Positions 15,322-25,089 of a DNA stretch of 59,814 bases are shown piece after piece. This stretch comes from Nitrospirota bacterium (lineage in GTDB: Bacteria > Nitrospirota > Thermodesulfovibrionia > Thermodesulfovibrionales > UBA1546): contig JACQXE010000077.1 of NCBI GenBank assembly GCA_016208915.1, forward strand, positions 1-59,814, read 5' to 3'. The notes beneath the pieces are model-generated. The model was not told where the DNA came from and made no database searches. It worked only from the letters and a program-made list of their open reading frames with translations. The translations under genes were made by a program, and so were the position numbers. Position 1 is the first letter of the stretch. The number at the start of each line of letters is the position of its first letter.

Positions 15322-16202
15322 TGAAAAAGCATTTTTCTGTTATCAAGGATCCTACGTATGGCTATTATCGAGTTGACCCTATACCGACTCAGGAAGAAAT
15401 CGAAAGATATTATCTTGAAGAATTTTATTCATCAAAATATAAGCAGTTTAATGATTCCTCGTTAGAGGTTCAGCGTGAAGAAAAGGATTTTTTTGACAGC
15501 CGATGGGAGGCAATTTGTTGCATGGCAGAGCACCATTTCGGGAAACTGGATGGACTTTCGGTATTTGATATTGGATTTGGTTTTGGTCAGGCATTGATTT
15601 ATTTTCGAAATAGGGGGATGACCGTTAGTGGCCTCGAACCAGCGCCTGAAGGAATTGAATATGCCAAAACGCAAGGACTTGAAGTATTTCAGACGGGGAT
15701 CGAAGATTTTTCATGTGTTAAAGAAAGGCGCTTTGATATTGTAACGCTTCTCAACGTGCTTGAACATCTACCTGAACCAGCTAAAACAATTAATAAAATT
15801 CAAACACAACTTCTAAAACCAGGTGGACTTCTCGTAATAGACGTCCCGAATGAGTTTAATGATTTTCAGACTATAGCAAATGAGGAATACAATCTTAGTG
15901 ATTGGTGGGTATGCCCTCCCATACATATCAACTACTTTTCTGCTACGAGTTTGAGCAACATGCTTCAAACATGTGGATTTCGTATCGTGCATAAAGAAGC
16001 CTCTTTTCCTATGGAAATTTTCTTGCTTATGGGAGATATTTATGTCGGCAACGGTGATATTGGAAATGCCTGTCATAACAAGCGTGTAATGTTTGAACAT
16101 TTGATGAAAAAACACGGGAAATCAGATAAATTATCCCGCTTTTATCATGCGCTTGCAGAACTGGATTTGGGACGTCAGATAACTATATATGCAACTTATT
16201 AA
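15321..16202 (+). CDS. SAM-dependent class I methyltransferase
   Basis: 293 residues with methyltransferase motif I (VFDIGFGFGQALIYF), an acidic motif after the second strand (VSGLEPAPEG) and the family LLNVLEHLPEP motif. It begins one base inside the PseG stop codon. It probably methylates a sugar or a nonulosonic acid substituent; the acceptor is not evident from sequence. Confidence 0.82.
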   Translation: MKKHFSVIKDPTYGYYRVDPIPTQEEIERYYLEEFYSSKYKQFNDSSLEVQREEKDFFDSRWEAICCMAEHHFGKLDGLSVFDIGFGFGQALIYFRNRGMTVSGLEPAPEGIEYAKTQGLEVFQTGIEDFSCVKERRFDIVTLLNVLEHLPEPAKTINKIQTQLLKPGGLLVIDVPNEFNDFQTIANEEYNLSDWWVCPPIHINYFSATSLSNMLQTCGFRIVHKEASFPMEIFLLMGDIYVGNGDIGNACHNKRVMFEHLMKKHGKSDKLSRFYHALAELDLGRQITIYATY

Positions 16203-16229
16203 ATTTAAATACAGCTATTGAGGAATATT

Positions 16230-17294
16230 ATGGAATTTTTACCTATGAGACGATTTCGAAATATGATAAATGGGAGGTTTCCTGCCTTCTCAGAGTTGAG
16301 GATTTTAAAGCCTGTACTAATGAGTATGGATCTTGAAATTGTGGAAGATCCTGAAAATATCAAATATCTTGATTCCCTTGTTAAACAGGGATTAGAGTTA
16401 TTCCCGATACGGCGTGTTTTGCTCAACAATAGATTTGATGGGAGGTCTGACTTCCCGCTACGGGTTCTCTTCGAAATGACGAGCATGTGCAATGCCCGAT
16501 GCCGTATGTGCCCCCAGATGGATTTAAAAAGGAAGGCGGTACATATGGAGAAGGAGAAATTCAAAGACATCATTGACGAACTCGAAGCATATGGGCTGAA
16601 TGGGCTCTGGCTTTATCATTTTGGAGAATCCTTAGTACATCCTCACTTCAGAGAAATAATCGAATATGTGAATACAAAGAAAAACTTGGGCTATATATGG
16701 TTAAGCACTAATGGTATTCGTGCCGATGAACCAACGCTTGATTTTCTTCTTAAGTCAAGTCTGAGTTTTCTTAATTTTTCTCTGCAAAGCATCAGTGTGG
16801 AAAACTATAAAGTGATTGCACCAACATCCCCAGCAGAAACAATATTCTCTAATCTCAACTCTTTGATATCAAAGAAAAAATCCCGCCTGGGACAAAAACC
16901 CTATTTCCGTTTGCAGATAATAGAGCAAGAACACACTCTGGGAGAGATAGACACATACCTTAGCAAATACTACGATACATGTGATCTTATCAGCGTTAAT
17001 ATGCTTGAACATACTGATTTAGCTTTCAATAGGGACAGCAAAAAATTAAGAGATAGGGACGAACGCGCTCAGTGTTCCCGTTTGAGCCGATCGGACTGCT
17101 TTATCAATTCTGACGGTAGTGTTGCTATCTGCGATAATGCCTATAACAACCAGCTCGATGTCGGAAATGTATGGGACAATTCGGTATATGAGATTTGGAA
17201 TGGTTCTGAACGTCGGAAAATACTTGAAATGAATAAGGGTGGGTCTCTTTGGCATGTCCCTGTATGCGCAGAATGCACGGATTATGACCTGTAA
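16230..17294 (+). CDS. radical SAM/SPASM protein
   Basis: 354 residues. The radical SAM cluster motif is CNARCRMC (C-x3-C-x2-C), about residues 85-92. A SPASM-type C terminus with cysteines in CSRLSRSDC, AICDNAYN and VCAECTD would bind auxiliary iron-sulfur clusters. The start at 16230 has TGAGGA seven bases upstream. Radical SAM proteins of this kind in sugar clusters perform dehydrogenation or epimerisation; the substrate here is unknown. Its stop overlaps the next start by 11 bp. Confidence 0.85.
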   Translation: MEFLPMRRFRNMINGRFPAFSELRILKPVLMSMDLEIVEDPENIKYLDSLVKQGLELFPIRRVLLNNRFDGRSDFPLRVLFEMTSMCNARCRMCPQMDLKRKAVHMEKEKFKDIIDELEAYGLNGLWLYHFGESLVHPHFREIIEYVNTKKNLGYIWLSTNGIRADEPTLDFLLKSSLSFLNFSLQSISVENYKVIAPTSPAETIFSNLNSLISKKKSRLGQKPYFRLQIIEQEHTLGEIDTYLSKYYDTCDLISVNMLEHTDLAFNRDSKKLRDRDERAQCSRLSRSDCFINSDGSVAICDNAYNNQLDVGNVWDNSVYEIWNGSERRKILEMNKGGSLWHVPVCAECTDYDL

Positions 17295-17778
17295 GATCAT
17301 TCCTTTTAATGTAGAGCATATTCAACAGACCTTTCTTTGGGTTCAGGACCTTGAATTGAGAAGGCTTTTCCTCATGCGGGGAGAAGTGACATGGGAAGGA
17401 CATCAGAACTATTTCAGAAAAGTGCTTTCAAATCCTTCTCAGAAGGTTTATGCAATTTTTGCTGATGGGCGTCATGTCGGAAATTGCGGTTTTAAGAATA
17501 TGTCAACTTCTAAGGTTGAAGCTGAGATATGGATTTACATTGGCGAGCCTTTAGAACGGCGCCACGGTGTAGGCAGATTTGCGACCCAGTTGCTGATTAA
17601 AGAAGGATTCGAAACCCTTGGTTTGAAATCTCTTTATCTCCATGTAGCTGATTTCAATTCAGCCGCACGAAAGATGTATAAAAATCTGGGATTTATCGAA
17701 GTGCCTTTGTCAGGAGAAGCAAAGGACTGGCAGAATAGAGGATGCAGAATTATCCGGATGGAGTTAAAAAAGACCTGA
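17284..17778 (+). CDS. pseH: GNAT acetyltransferase, PseH-like
   Basis: 164 residues with the GNAT layout and a PseH-like N terminus. The acetyl-CoA loop is in ERRHGVGRFATQLLI, followed by SLYLHVADFNSAARKMYKNLGF. In the pathway PseH acetylates N4 of the UDP-4-amino sugar, and this is the only GNAT in the cluster, so it fills that step. The ATG at 17284 is used; an in-frame longer form from 17239 would lie entirely over the upstream SPASM gene. Confidence 0.82.
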   Translation: MTCKIIPFNVEHIQQTFLWVQDLELRRLFLMRGEVTWEGHQNYFRKVLSNPSQKVYAIFADGRHVGNCGFKNMSTSKVEAEIWIYIGEPLERRHGVGRFATQLLIKEGFETLGLKSLYLHVADFNSAARKMYKNLGFIEVPLSGEAKDWQNRGCRIIRMELKKT

Positions 17779-17779
17779 A

Positions 17780-18562
17780 ATGAATGTAGCGATGATGCAG
17801 CCGTCTTTTATGCCGTGGCAGGGGTTTTTCGAGTTGATTCTTAAATCAGACATCTTTATTTTTCTTGATGATTTTCAGTTTTCAGTTCAGAGTTATCATC
17901 AGAGGAACCGGCTTTTTATAGACAAAGGTAAAGTCGGTTGGTATACAATCCCTGTGCAAAAATCCATTTCTTTTAGAACCGCACTCAATAAAACAAAGAT
18001 TAATGAATCAACCCCATGGCGGATGAAAATGTGGAAGCGAATTGAACACAATTATTCAAAGGCTGCTTATTACCGGACACTTGCTCAACAAATAAAAGAG
18101 TGGCTTTTTATTCCTGCTGAAACACTCGCAGGGCAAAATATTGCCTTTATTAAGCTTGTGTGCAATCTTCTTAACATTAATAGAGAAATGAGAGCAAGTT
18201 CGGATCTTCTCTCTAAAGAAAGAGGTTCCAAAAGAGTTCTTGAGCTGTTACGTTGGTGCAAAGCCGAAAAATACTATTGTGCAAATGGGTCATTTTCTTA
18301 TATGAGAGAAGAAGGAATATTTCCAGTGGATGATATAGAAGTGCTTTTTCAGGATTTTAAGCCTGTTCCTTATTATCAAATAGGTTCGCCTAATGCATAC
18401 ATGCCTTTTTTGTCAATTATTGATGCTCTTATGAATATAGGCCCTGAAAGCACTTTAGAGTTTATTAAGGCTGGAACCCCCAAATGGCTTTTATGGGATG
18501 ATATGATGAAAATCGCCGATTCGGATGGGCTTGCAGATAAAGAGGAACATTTTGGCAATTAA
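17780..18562 (+). CDS. WbqC-like family protein
   Basis: 260 residues of the WbqC family: MNVAMMQPSFMPWQGFFELI with the conserved QP-F-PW-G start, followed by IFLDDFQFSVQSYHQRNRL. These proteins occur in O-antigen and nonulosonic acid clusters and are thought to handle an acyl or amino substituent, but the reaction is not established. It sits one base after the PseH-like gene and overlaps pseI by 11 bp. Confidence 0.82.
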   Translation: MNVAMMQPSFMPWQGFFELILKSDIFIFLDDFQFSVQSYHQRNRLFIDKGKVGWYTIPVQKSISFRTALNKTKINESTPWRMKMWKRIEHNYSKAAYYRTLAQQIKEWLFIPAETLAGQNIAFIKLVCNLLNINREMRASSDLLSKERGSKRVLELLRWCKAEKYYCANGSFSYMREEGIFPVDDIEVLFQDFKPVPYYQIGSPNAYMPFLSIIDALMNIGPESTLEFIKAGTPKWLLWDDMMKIADSDGLADKEEHFGN

Positions 18563-19607
18563 GTTATTAAACAAAATAATCGGAGAAGGACATCCTCCAT
18601 TCATAGTTGCTGAAATGTCAGGTAACCACAATCAGTCACTTGACCGGGCGCTGGAGATTGTGGAGGCTGCTGCAAGGGCAGGTGTTGATGCTCTCAAGAT
18701 CCAGACATATACTGCTGATACCATGACTTTGGATATTTCTGAGGGTGAATTTTTAGTCGGTGATCCTGACAGTTTATGGAAGGGCTCTTCTCTTTACGAA
18801 CTTTATAAAAAGGCATATACGCCATGGGAATGGCATAAGACGATTTTTGAGCGGTGCAGGCAGTTGGGGATAATAGGTTTCAGCACACCTTTTGATGAAA
18901 CTGCCGTAGATTTTCTGGAGTCTCTTGATGTCCCGTGTTATAAGATAGCTTCGCAGGAAAATACCGATATCCCGCTGATTCGAAAGGTTGCGTCAACAGG
19001 AAAACCGTTACTTATTTCTACAGGCATGGCTACATTGGCTGAACTTGAGGAAACTGTGAAGACTGCGAGTGAAGGTGGATGCAAAGATATAATACTTCTG
19101 AAGTGCACAAGCACCTATCCTGCATCGCCTGAAGATACAAACCTGCTTACTATTCCTGACATTAAAAAGATATTCAATACAGAGGTCGGGATATCAGACC
19201 ATACCATGGGAATTGGAGTCAGCATAGCGTCCGTGGCCTTCGGAGCATCTGTTATTGAACGGCATTTTACCCTCCGGCGGGAAGATGGTGGAGTTGATTC
19301 GGCGTTCTCACTGGAGACTGCTGAGATGCGTACGCTTGTTGATGAGAGCAGAAAAGCATGGCAGGCACTCGGTACTATCAGTTATGGGCCTACAGAGCAT
19401 GAAATACCATCACTGAAATATCGTCGTTCTCTTTATGTGGTTCAAAATATGAAGGAAGGGGAGGTCTTTACAAAGGACAATGTCAGGGCGATACGACCGG
19501 GACTAGGGTTGCCGCCTAAATATTACAGTCATATTTTAGGGAAAAGAGCGAGAAACACTATTAAGAAGGGTACTCCTCTCAGCTGGAACAAAGTGCTCAT
19601 GGAGTAA
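18552..19607 (+). CDS. pseI: pseudaminic acid synthase, PseI
   Basis: 351 residues. The NeuB barrel covers about 1-275 (FIVAEMSGNHNQSLDRALEI, DALKIQTYTADTMTL, ISTGMATLAELEETV, GISDHTMGI), and a C-terminal SAF/antifreeze-like domain begins at RRSLYVVQNMKEGE. MSGNHN rather than an Ala-Asn-x-His form is the PseI type. It condenses the PseG product with phosphoenolpyruvate. The TTG start at 18552, with GAGG upstream, is preferred because the longer frame overlaps the WbqC gene further. Confidence 0.93.
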   Translation: MAIKLLNKIIGEGHPPFIVAEMSGNHNQSLDRALEIVEAAARAGVDALKIQTYTADTMTLDISEGEFLVGDPDSLWKGSSLYELYKKAYTPWEWHKTIFERCRQLGIIGFSTPFDETAVDFLESLDVPCYKIASQENTDIPLIRKVASTGKPLLISTGMATLAELEETVKTASEGGCKDIILLKCTSTYPASPEDTNLLTIPDIKKIFNTEVGISDHTMGIGVSIASVAFGASVIERHFTLRREDGGVDSAFSLETAEMRTLVDESRKAWQALGTISYGPTEHEIPSLKYRRSLYVVQNMKEGEVFTKDNVRAIRPGLGLPPKYYSHILGKRARNTIKKGTPLSWNKVLME

Positions 19608-19624
19608 AATTATCAGGATAATAT

Positions 19625-21014
19625 ATGAATATACTCATTATTAATGTTTCATTGCGTCCTAAGTCGGCGATTAAACTCTTTCCGGTTGGTTTGGGCTATA
19701 TTGCTACGGCAATAAAAGGCGCAGGTTTTTCGTTTGATCTTATAGATATTGATGCATATAGGTATACGGAGGAACAAGTTGAAGCGTTTATCCGCAGAAA
19801 AAAATATGATGTTGTTTGCATGGGATGTATTGTCACTGGCTACAAGATTATAAAAGGTCTTGCTTCTCTTATCAGGGAAAACCATCCCCATACAAAGATA
19901 ATTGTAGGTAATTCTGTTGCGACATCGATTGCCGAAACACTTCTGACCAAAACAAAAGTGGATATTGCCGTCCTAGGTGAAGGGGATATTACTGTAGTCG
20001 AATTGCTCATGGCGCTCGAATCCGGCAACCCGTTGGAAGACATTCCTGGCATTTCCTTTTTGAATGACGGACAGCTCATTTGTACACAGCCAAGGTCGGT
20101 TATCAAGAACATATCGAATATCCCTCTACTTGATTTCTCAATTTTCGACATTGAAGTCTATATTGAAAATTCCAAACATTCTGTCAGTGACCCTCTGCCG
20201 ATGCCGAGAGAAGAAATAAGGGCACTGCCGGTAAATACTGCCAGAGGGTGCATTGCGAACTGCGGCTTCTGCTATCATAATTTCAGGGGAACACCCTACC
20301 GCTACAGGACCAGCGAGTCAATTGTCAGCGAAATAAAACATTCTATCGAGGCATACAATCTTAATTACATCCACTTTTGGGACGAATTGACTTTTTTTTT
20401 CAAAAAAGCAGGTGTCGGGATTTCTTGACGCGGTAATCAAGGCTGACCTCCACTTTTATTGGACAGCCACATGCAGAGGAAATCTTTTTCTGAACGACGA
20501 AAATGTAGAGATCATGAGACGTATGAAGGAAGCCGGATGCCTTGGCATGAACTATTCTCTGGAGTCGGCCGATACGGATATACTCAAGGCGATGAAGAAG
20601 AACGTATCAGTAGATCAATTTTCCAGACAGACCAAACTTTTTCATAAGGCAGGAATACCGGTCGGCACTAGCTTGGTTCTTGGATATCCTCAGGAGACGC
20701 CGGAATCGATAAGGAAAACGTTCGATTGTTGTATAAAAAACAGGATATATCCATCGGCAGGTTATCTTTTGCCTCAGCCTGGGTCTGATATGTACGACTA
20801 CGCAAGGGAGCACGGATTCATCAGAGATGAAGAGGAATATCTGCTCAAGATGGGGGACCGGCAAGACCTTAGGCTCAATATGACATCTATGAATGACGAG
20901 GACTTTGAATTTCATGTCTGTGACGGACTGAAGCGGTGCAATGATGAATTGAAGATTGGACTGGATGAAGAGAACCTGATCAAGACTCAGTATTACAGGG
21001 CTGCAAAGAGGTAA
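19625..21014 (+). pseudogene. B12-binding radical SAM protein, frameshifted
   Basis: The first frame (19625-20428) encodes a cobalamin-binding domain and the radical SAM motif CIANCGFC, then ends early. The second frame (20412-21014) continues the barrel without a break in homology (SGFLDAVIKADLHFYW, LESADTDILKAMKK, LGYPQETPESIRKTF). The switch lies at a run of nine T followed by C and six A (20392-20407): dropping one base restores ELTFFSKKQVSGFLDA. Either this is a pseudogene, a sequencing slip, or a rare slippage site. Such enzymes often methylate or rearrange sugars using B12. Confidence 0.78.
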
Positions 21015-21084
21015 TTCTATTATAGAAGTTTCCGTTTAGCCGTTTTGATTTTTTCCGACAAAACCAATCTGCAAGTTTACTTGT

Positions 21085-22590
21085 ATGAAAGCGCAAGACT
21101 CTTTAGATATAATCAATGAGATAGAAGCCAAATTGCCTGTTGACCAGTGGGTGATTGACGATATCCACATATGGCCTGTTGTAAGGATCCATATCTTTTC
21201 TCTACTCAGGGACTTGTCATTGCAGAGCACGGGGCAGAAGTCGGAAAGAAAAATTTCTATGCCAAAGTATCCGCGTCTTGCGTTTGGGTATATGAAAGGA
21301 TTCCTGAGATATGCCAGGGCTTTTTTTGCCGATTTGCGACATAATGCCGTTCCATCGTCTGCAGACGTGATTTTTCTTGGCGACCAGGTTTCACGCATCC
21401 TGATCCATGGCAAATGGTATGACAAGCTGTGCGAGCCGATTATAGATTATTTAGAGAAAAGAAGGGGTATGCGATGTTTTCACATGGACCCGGGACATAA
21501 ATACAGGATTCCGCGGCATAATAGATCAATGTTTATACAGGCTAATCTTGATAAAGAACTTATCAGGAGTGCGTTTATATATCGGGAGAACGAATTTGTT
21601 AAGGGATTAAGCCAAGAATACGGTATTGTTTTGGAAATGTTACGGTCGCGATGTAAAGATATTAATCCGCCTTCTCTTATCAGCATAAGTAAGAATGTGT
21701 CTTATATACGCTCTGCAGCAGAATTCTTCGGAAGAGTGCTGAGAAGAGTAAATCCTTCGCTCGCATTTCTTGTCGAATATTATGGCCAGACAGGCCTTGC
21801 CTTCAACCTTGCATGCAGGAGATATGGGATAAGGACAGTAGAAATACCGCATGGCAATCACGGGAATGTGCACGTTGCATATAGTCGCTGGAACAAACTT
21901 CCTGAAAGGGGTTATGAACTCTTGCCGTCAATCTTTTGGTGTTGGAGTGATGCTGAGGCTAACATGATTACAAAGTGGAGCAATAACTATTCTGAATGGC
22001 ACAAACCGATTGTGGGTGGAAATCCATGGCTGAATATCTGGAAATGTGAAAACAACGAGATGATTAGATCATACGACGAGAAGATCGTAGAAATTAAAAA
22101 TTCGAGCAGTAGTCAGGTTCATGTGCTTTGTACATATGAATTCGATTATGAGGATTTGTTAAAAATTATTAAGGAATCTCCGAATTCTTGGTTTTGGTGG
22201 ATTCGAGTGCATCCTTGCAGACTTGGACAGAGAGAACAAATAAGGAGGTTGCTCAAGAGAAAAAAGATTGTCAATTGCGATCTGGATAACGCAACTGATA
22301 TGCCGCTGTATGCATTATTGAAACGTGTTGACGTGCATCTTACCGAATATTCCTCAACTGTTATAGAGTCTGAGTCATTCTGTGTGCCTTCTGTTATAAC
22401 CCGCAAGGCCGGGGCAGATGCTTTTTCTCGCCAGGTCGAATCAGGATGGGCGGTGGCAGTTTATACAATTGAAGAGATTGTCAAAGGTCTAGAATATCAG
22501 ATAAAAAGAAAACCAGCTTTGCCGGTCACTTATGGAGCTATGGAGAAATGCGATTTGAGTATTATTGATTCGCTTTTGGCACTTTTCTAG
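21085..22590 (+). CDS. unrecognised protein, possibly a GT-B type glycosyltransferase
   Basis: A 501-residue soluble protein that I cannot assign to a named family. Its N-terminal half begins with PVDQWVIDDIHIWPVVRIHI, and the middle has TVEIPHGNHGNVHVAYSRW. The C-terminal half shows features seen in capsule-type GT-B enzymes: WFWWIRVHPCRLGQ (His-Pro) and LTEYSSTVIESESFCVPSVI. The position between the Pse genes and the flippase suggests a transferase for the nonulosonic acid or a capsule-type addition. The gene starts at ATG 21085 after a 70-nt spacer. Confidence 0.55.
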   Translation: MKAQDSLDIINEIEAKLPVDQWVIDDIHIWPVVRIHIFSLLRDLSLQSTGQKSERKISMPKYPRLAFGYMKGFLRYARAFFADLRHNAVPSSADVIFLGDQVSRILIHGKWYDKLCEPIIDYLEKRRGMRCFHMDPGHKYRIPRHNRSMFIQANLDKELIRSAFIYRENEFVKGLSQEYGIVLEMLRSRCKDINPPSLISISKNVSYIRSAAEFFGRVLRRVNPSLAFLVEYYGQTGLAFNLACRRYGIRTVEIPHGNHGNVHVAYSRWNKLPERGYELLPSIFWCWSDAEANMITKWSNNYSEWHKPIVGGNPWLNIWKCENNEMIRSYDEKIVEIKNSSSSQVHVLCTYEFDYEDLLKIIKESPNSWFWWIRVHPCRLGQREQIRRLLKRKKIVNCDLDNATDMPLYALLKRVDVHLTEYSSTVIESESFCVPSVITRKAGADAFSRQVESGWAVAVYTIEEIVKGLEYQIKRKPALPVTYGAMEKCDLSIIDSLLALF

Positions 22591-22608
22591 AATTTGGGTG
22601 TTATTCTT

Positions 22609-23895
22609 ATGTTCAGCAATCTGATTAGAACTGTTACTAACTCTACATTGTTCCGCTCTGCAGGGATATATACCCTCTCAAAGATAATTAATTCGGCAAT
22701 ACCTTTTCTGATGCTGCCTGTCCTGACACGTTACCTTACACCTACGGATTACGGGATTGTGGCAATGTTTTATGTGCTGGTCGGAATTGTTAGTCCATTT
22801 ATCGGATTAAGTATCCACGGGTCCATTGGCGTAAAATATTTTTATAAAAACGAAACAGACCTATCGAATTACATAGGGAATAGTTTATTTTTGCTTTTAC
22901 TAAGTTCGGTCTGTGTATCGGCAGTGATCTGGATATTTGCCGCTCCTATAAGCAGGTTGCTGTCATTTCCCAAAGAATGGCTATGGGCTGCCATCGTAAT
23001 TGCTGTTGGTCAATTTGTCATGTCGGTACAGATGACGCTTTGGCAAGTGGAGCATCGGGCTGTCCAATACGGGGTCTTCCAGAATCTCCAGACACTCTTG
23101 AATCTGGGCTTATCTATACTTCTCATTGTTGGGATGGGTATGAACTGGAAGGGGAGAATAGATGCACAGATCGCAAGTGTTTTTGTTTTTGCTTGCGCAT
23201 CATTATTTATTCTTTACCGGGACAGGTTGCTCAAATTCAGGTTTGACTGGGTGCATATTAAATACGCCCTTGGTTTTGGGATACCTCTTATCCCTCATGA
23301 TCTTGGTGCGATGGTGATCACCCAAACAGATCGGATATTTATAACCAATATGGTGAGTATAGCTGATGCTGGAATTTATACCGTTGGATTTCAAATCGCA
23401 TATCTTATTGAGTTGGTCGCTTCAGCTTTTAACCAGGCGTATTCGCCATGGCTTTTCAGACACCTAAAGGAGGATACCCCGGGAATGAAAGACAAAATAG
23501 TAAAATTTACATATGTCTATTTTGTGCTTATTCTGTCGGCTGCTGTCTTATTCTCTTTTTTTGTGCCATTATTTTTGAGATATATGGTCGGCAAGGATTT
23601 TATTATGGCTGGAAAGTATACATTCTGGATTGCCTTGGGTTTTGCGTTCAGCGGTATGTATTATATGGTAGCGAATTATATTTTTTTTGTAGGGCGCACG
23701 GCTCCTCTTGCCTGGGTGACTTTTTTTACAGCTCTGCTCAATGTTCTGTTTAACTATGTTTTAATAACTATGAATGGAGCTGTGGGAGCGGCGCAGGCGT
23801 CAGCACTCGCATATTTTCTCAGTTTTATCTTTACATGGATTCTCAGCGCAAAGGTTTATGCGATGCCATGGAATTTGAAAAAATTACTGGCATAG
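22609..23895 (+). CDS. Wzx-like lipid-linked polysaccharide flippase
   Basis: 428 residues, strongly hydrophobic, with about 12 predicted membrane spans. The N-terminal ATPase-free pattern SAGIYTLSKIINSAIPFLML and LTPTDYGIVAMFYV is typical of MVF/PST flippases (Wzx/RfbX). Together with Wzm it means the locus encoded two different export routes. The ATG at 22609 is used since the upstream TTG at 22594 only adds five residues. No Wzy polymerase is evident in the window. Confidence 0.86.
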   Translation: MFSNLIRTVTNSTLFRSAGIYTLSKIINSAIPFLMLPVLTRYLTPTDYGIVAMFYVLVGIVSPFIGLSIHGSIGVKYFYKNETDLSNYIGNSLFLLLLSSVCVSAVIWIFAAPISRLLSFPKEWLWAAIVIAVGQFVMSVQMTLWQVEHRAVQYGVFQNLQTLLNLGLSILLIVGMGMNWKGRIDAQIASVFVFACASLFILYRDRLLKFRFDWVHIKYALGFGIPLIPHDLGAMVITQTDRIFITNMVSIADAGIYTVGFQIAYLIELVASAFNQAYSPWLFRHLKEDTPGMKDKIVKFTYVYFVLILSAAVLFSFFVPLFLRYMVGKDFIMAGKYTFWIALGFAFSGMYYMVANYIFFVGRTAPLAWVTFFTALLNVLFNYVLITMNGAVGAAQASALAYFLSFIFTWILSAKVYAMPWNLKKLLA

Positions 23896-23912
23896 AAGAA
23901 AGGGGCGAAACA

Positions 23913-25073
23913 GTGATCAAAGTCAAAAGCGAATATAAAATCTGTACGCGCTGTATCATGGATACTACGGATCCAGAGATTGTTTTTGACGAAAATGGCT
24001 ACTGCAATCACTGCAGGTGGTATTATGCCAATGTAAATAAAATAGTTTTTAAAGGAGATGACGCTGAAAAAAGGCTGAATCAGATTGTTGAGGAGATTAA
24101 AGCGAATAGAAGAGGAGAATATGATGGGATTATAGGCCTGAGCGGGGGTGTGGACAGTTCTCATGCGATTGTTAAGACAGTAGAATTGGGGCTTAAGCCT
24201 CTTGCTGTTCACTTTGACAGCGGATGGAACTCAGAACTTGCCGTGAAGAATATTGAAAATCTTGTAAGAAAACTGAATGTCGACCTCTATACCTTTGTTA
24301 TTGACTGGGAAGAGATGAGGGATCTTCAAAAGTCTTTTTTTTACGCCTCAGTGGCAAATGCCGATGTCCCGCAGGACCATGCTATTTTTGCTGCGCTCTG
24401 GAAGATAGCAGAGGAGAAAAAAATATCTTATATAATCAGCGGCAGCAATTATGCTACTGAATGTATTTTGCCTACTGAATGGGGGTATGATTCTAAGGAC
24501 TCAAAGCATTTAAAGGCAATACATAAGAAATTCGGCAGCCTGAAACTAAAAAAATATCCAACAATGAGTTTTTTCAAACTATATATCTATTGTCCTTACA
24601 TAAAAAGGATTAAGAGTATCCCGATTTTGAATTATATGCCTTATGTCAAAAAAGAGGCTATGAAGATTCTCGAAAATGAGTTTGGATGGAGATATTACGG
24701 TGGAAAACATTACGAATCAGTTTTTACGAGGTTTTTTCAAGGATATTATCTGCCTGCAAAGTTTGGATATGACAAGAGGAAGGCGCATCTATCAAGTCTG
24801 ATCGTTTCAGGACAAATGACAAGAGATGAAGCACTTGAGGAAATGAAGCAAAATTATTATACGGAAGAAAAAATCAGGGAAGACAAAACGTTTATTTTAA
24901 AAAAATTGGGACTCACGGAAGAGGAATTCGCAAAAATCATGTCCCTGCCGAAGAAGACATTCAGGGATTACCCATCTAATTATATGCTTCAGACATTTTT
25001 CAATAGGTACACACATCTGTTCGGTAGATTTCTGAGAAGTATAAAAACCAATTTAATCAGCAAATCATCTTGA
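23913..25073 (+). CDS. N-acetyl sugar amidotransferase (WbuX/WbpG type), copy 1
   Basis: A PP-loop ATPase of 386 residues with a zinc-ribbon start (CTRCIMDTTDPEIVFD, then CNHCRWY) and the ATP motif LSGGVDSSHAIV. It is 50-60 percent identical by eye to the copy at 30760. In P. aeruginosa WbpG uses ammonia from HisH/HisF2 to turn a sugar N-acetyl group into acetamidino. GTG 23913, preceded by GAAAGGGG, is the best start; an earlier start lies over the flippase gene. Confidence 0.85.
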   Translation: MIKVKSEYKICTRCIMDTTDPEIVFDENGYCNHCRWYYANVNKIVFKGDDAEKRLNQIVEEIKANRRGEYDGIIGLSGGVDSSHAIVKTVELGLKPLAVHFDSGWNSELAVKNIENLVRKLNVDLYTFVIDWEEMRDLQKSFFYASVANADVPQDHAIFAALWKIAEEKKISYIISGSNYATECILPTEWGYDSKDSKHLKAIHKKFGSLKLKKYPTMSFFKLYIYCPYIKRIKSIPILNYMPYVKKEAMKILENEFGWRYYGGKHYESVFTRFFQGYYLPAKFGYDKRKAHLSSLIVSGQMTRDEALEEMKQNYYTEEKIREDKTFILKKLGLTEEEFAKIMSLPKKTFRDYPSNYMLQTFFNRYTHLFGRFLRSIKTNLISKSS

Positions 25074-25089
25074 TAAACAGTTCATCATT

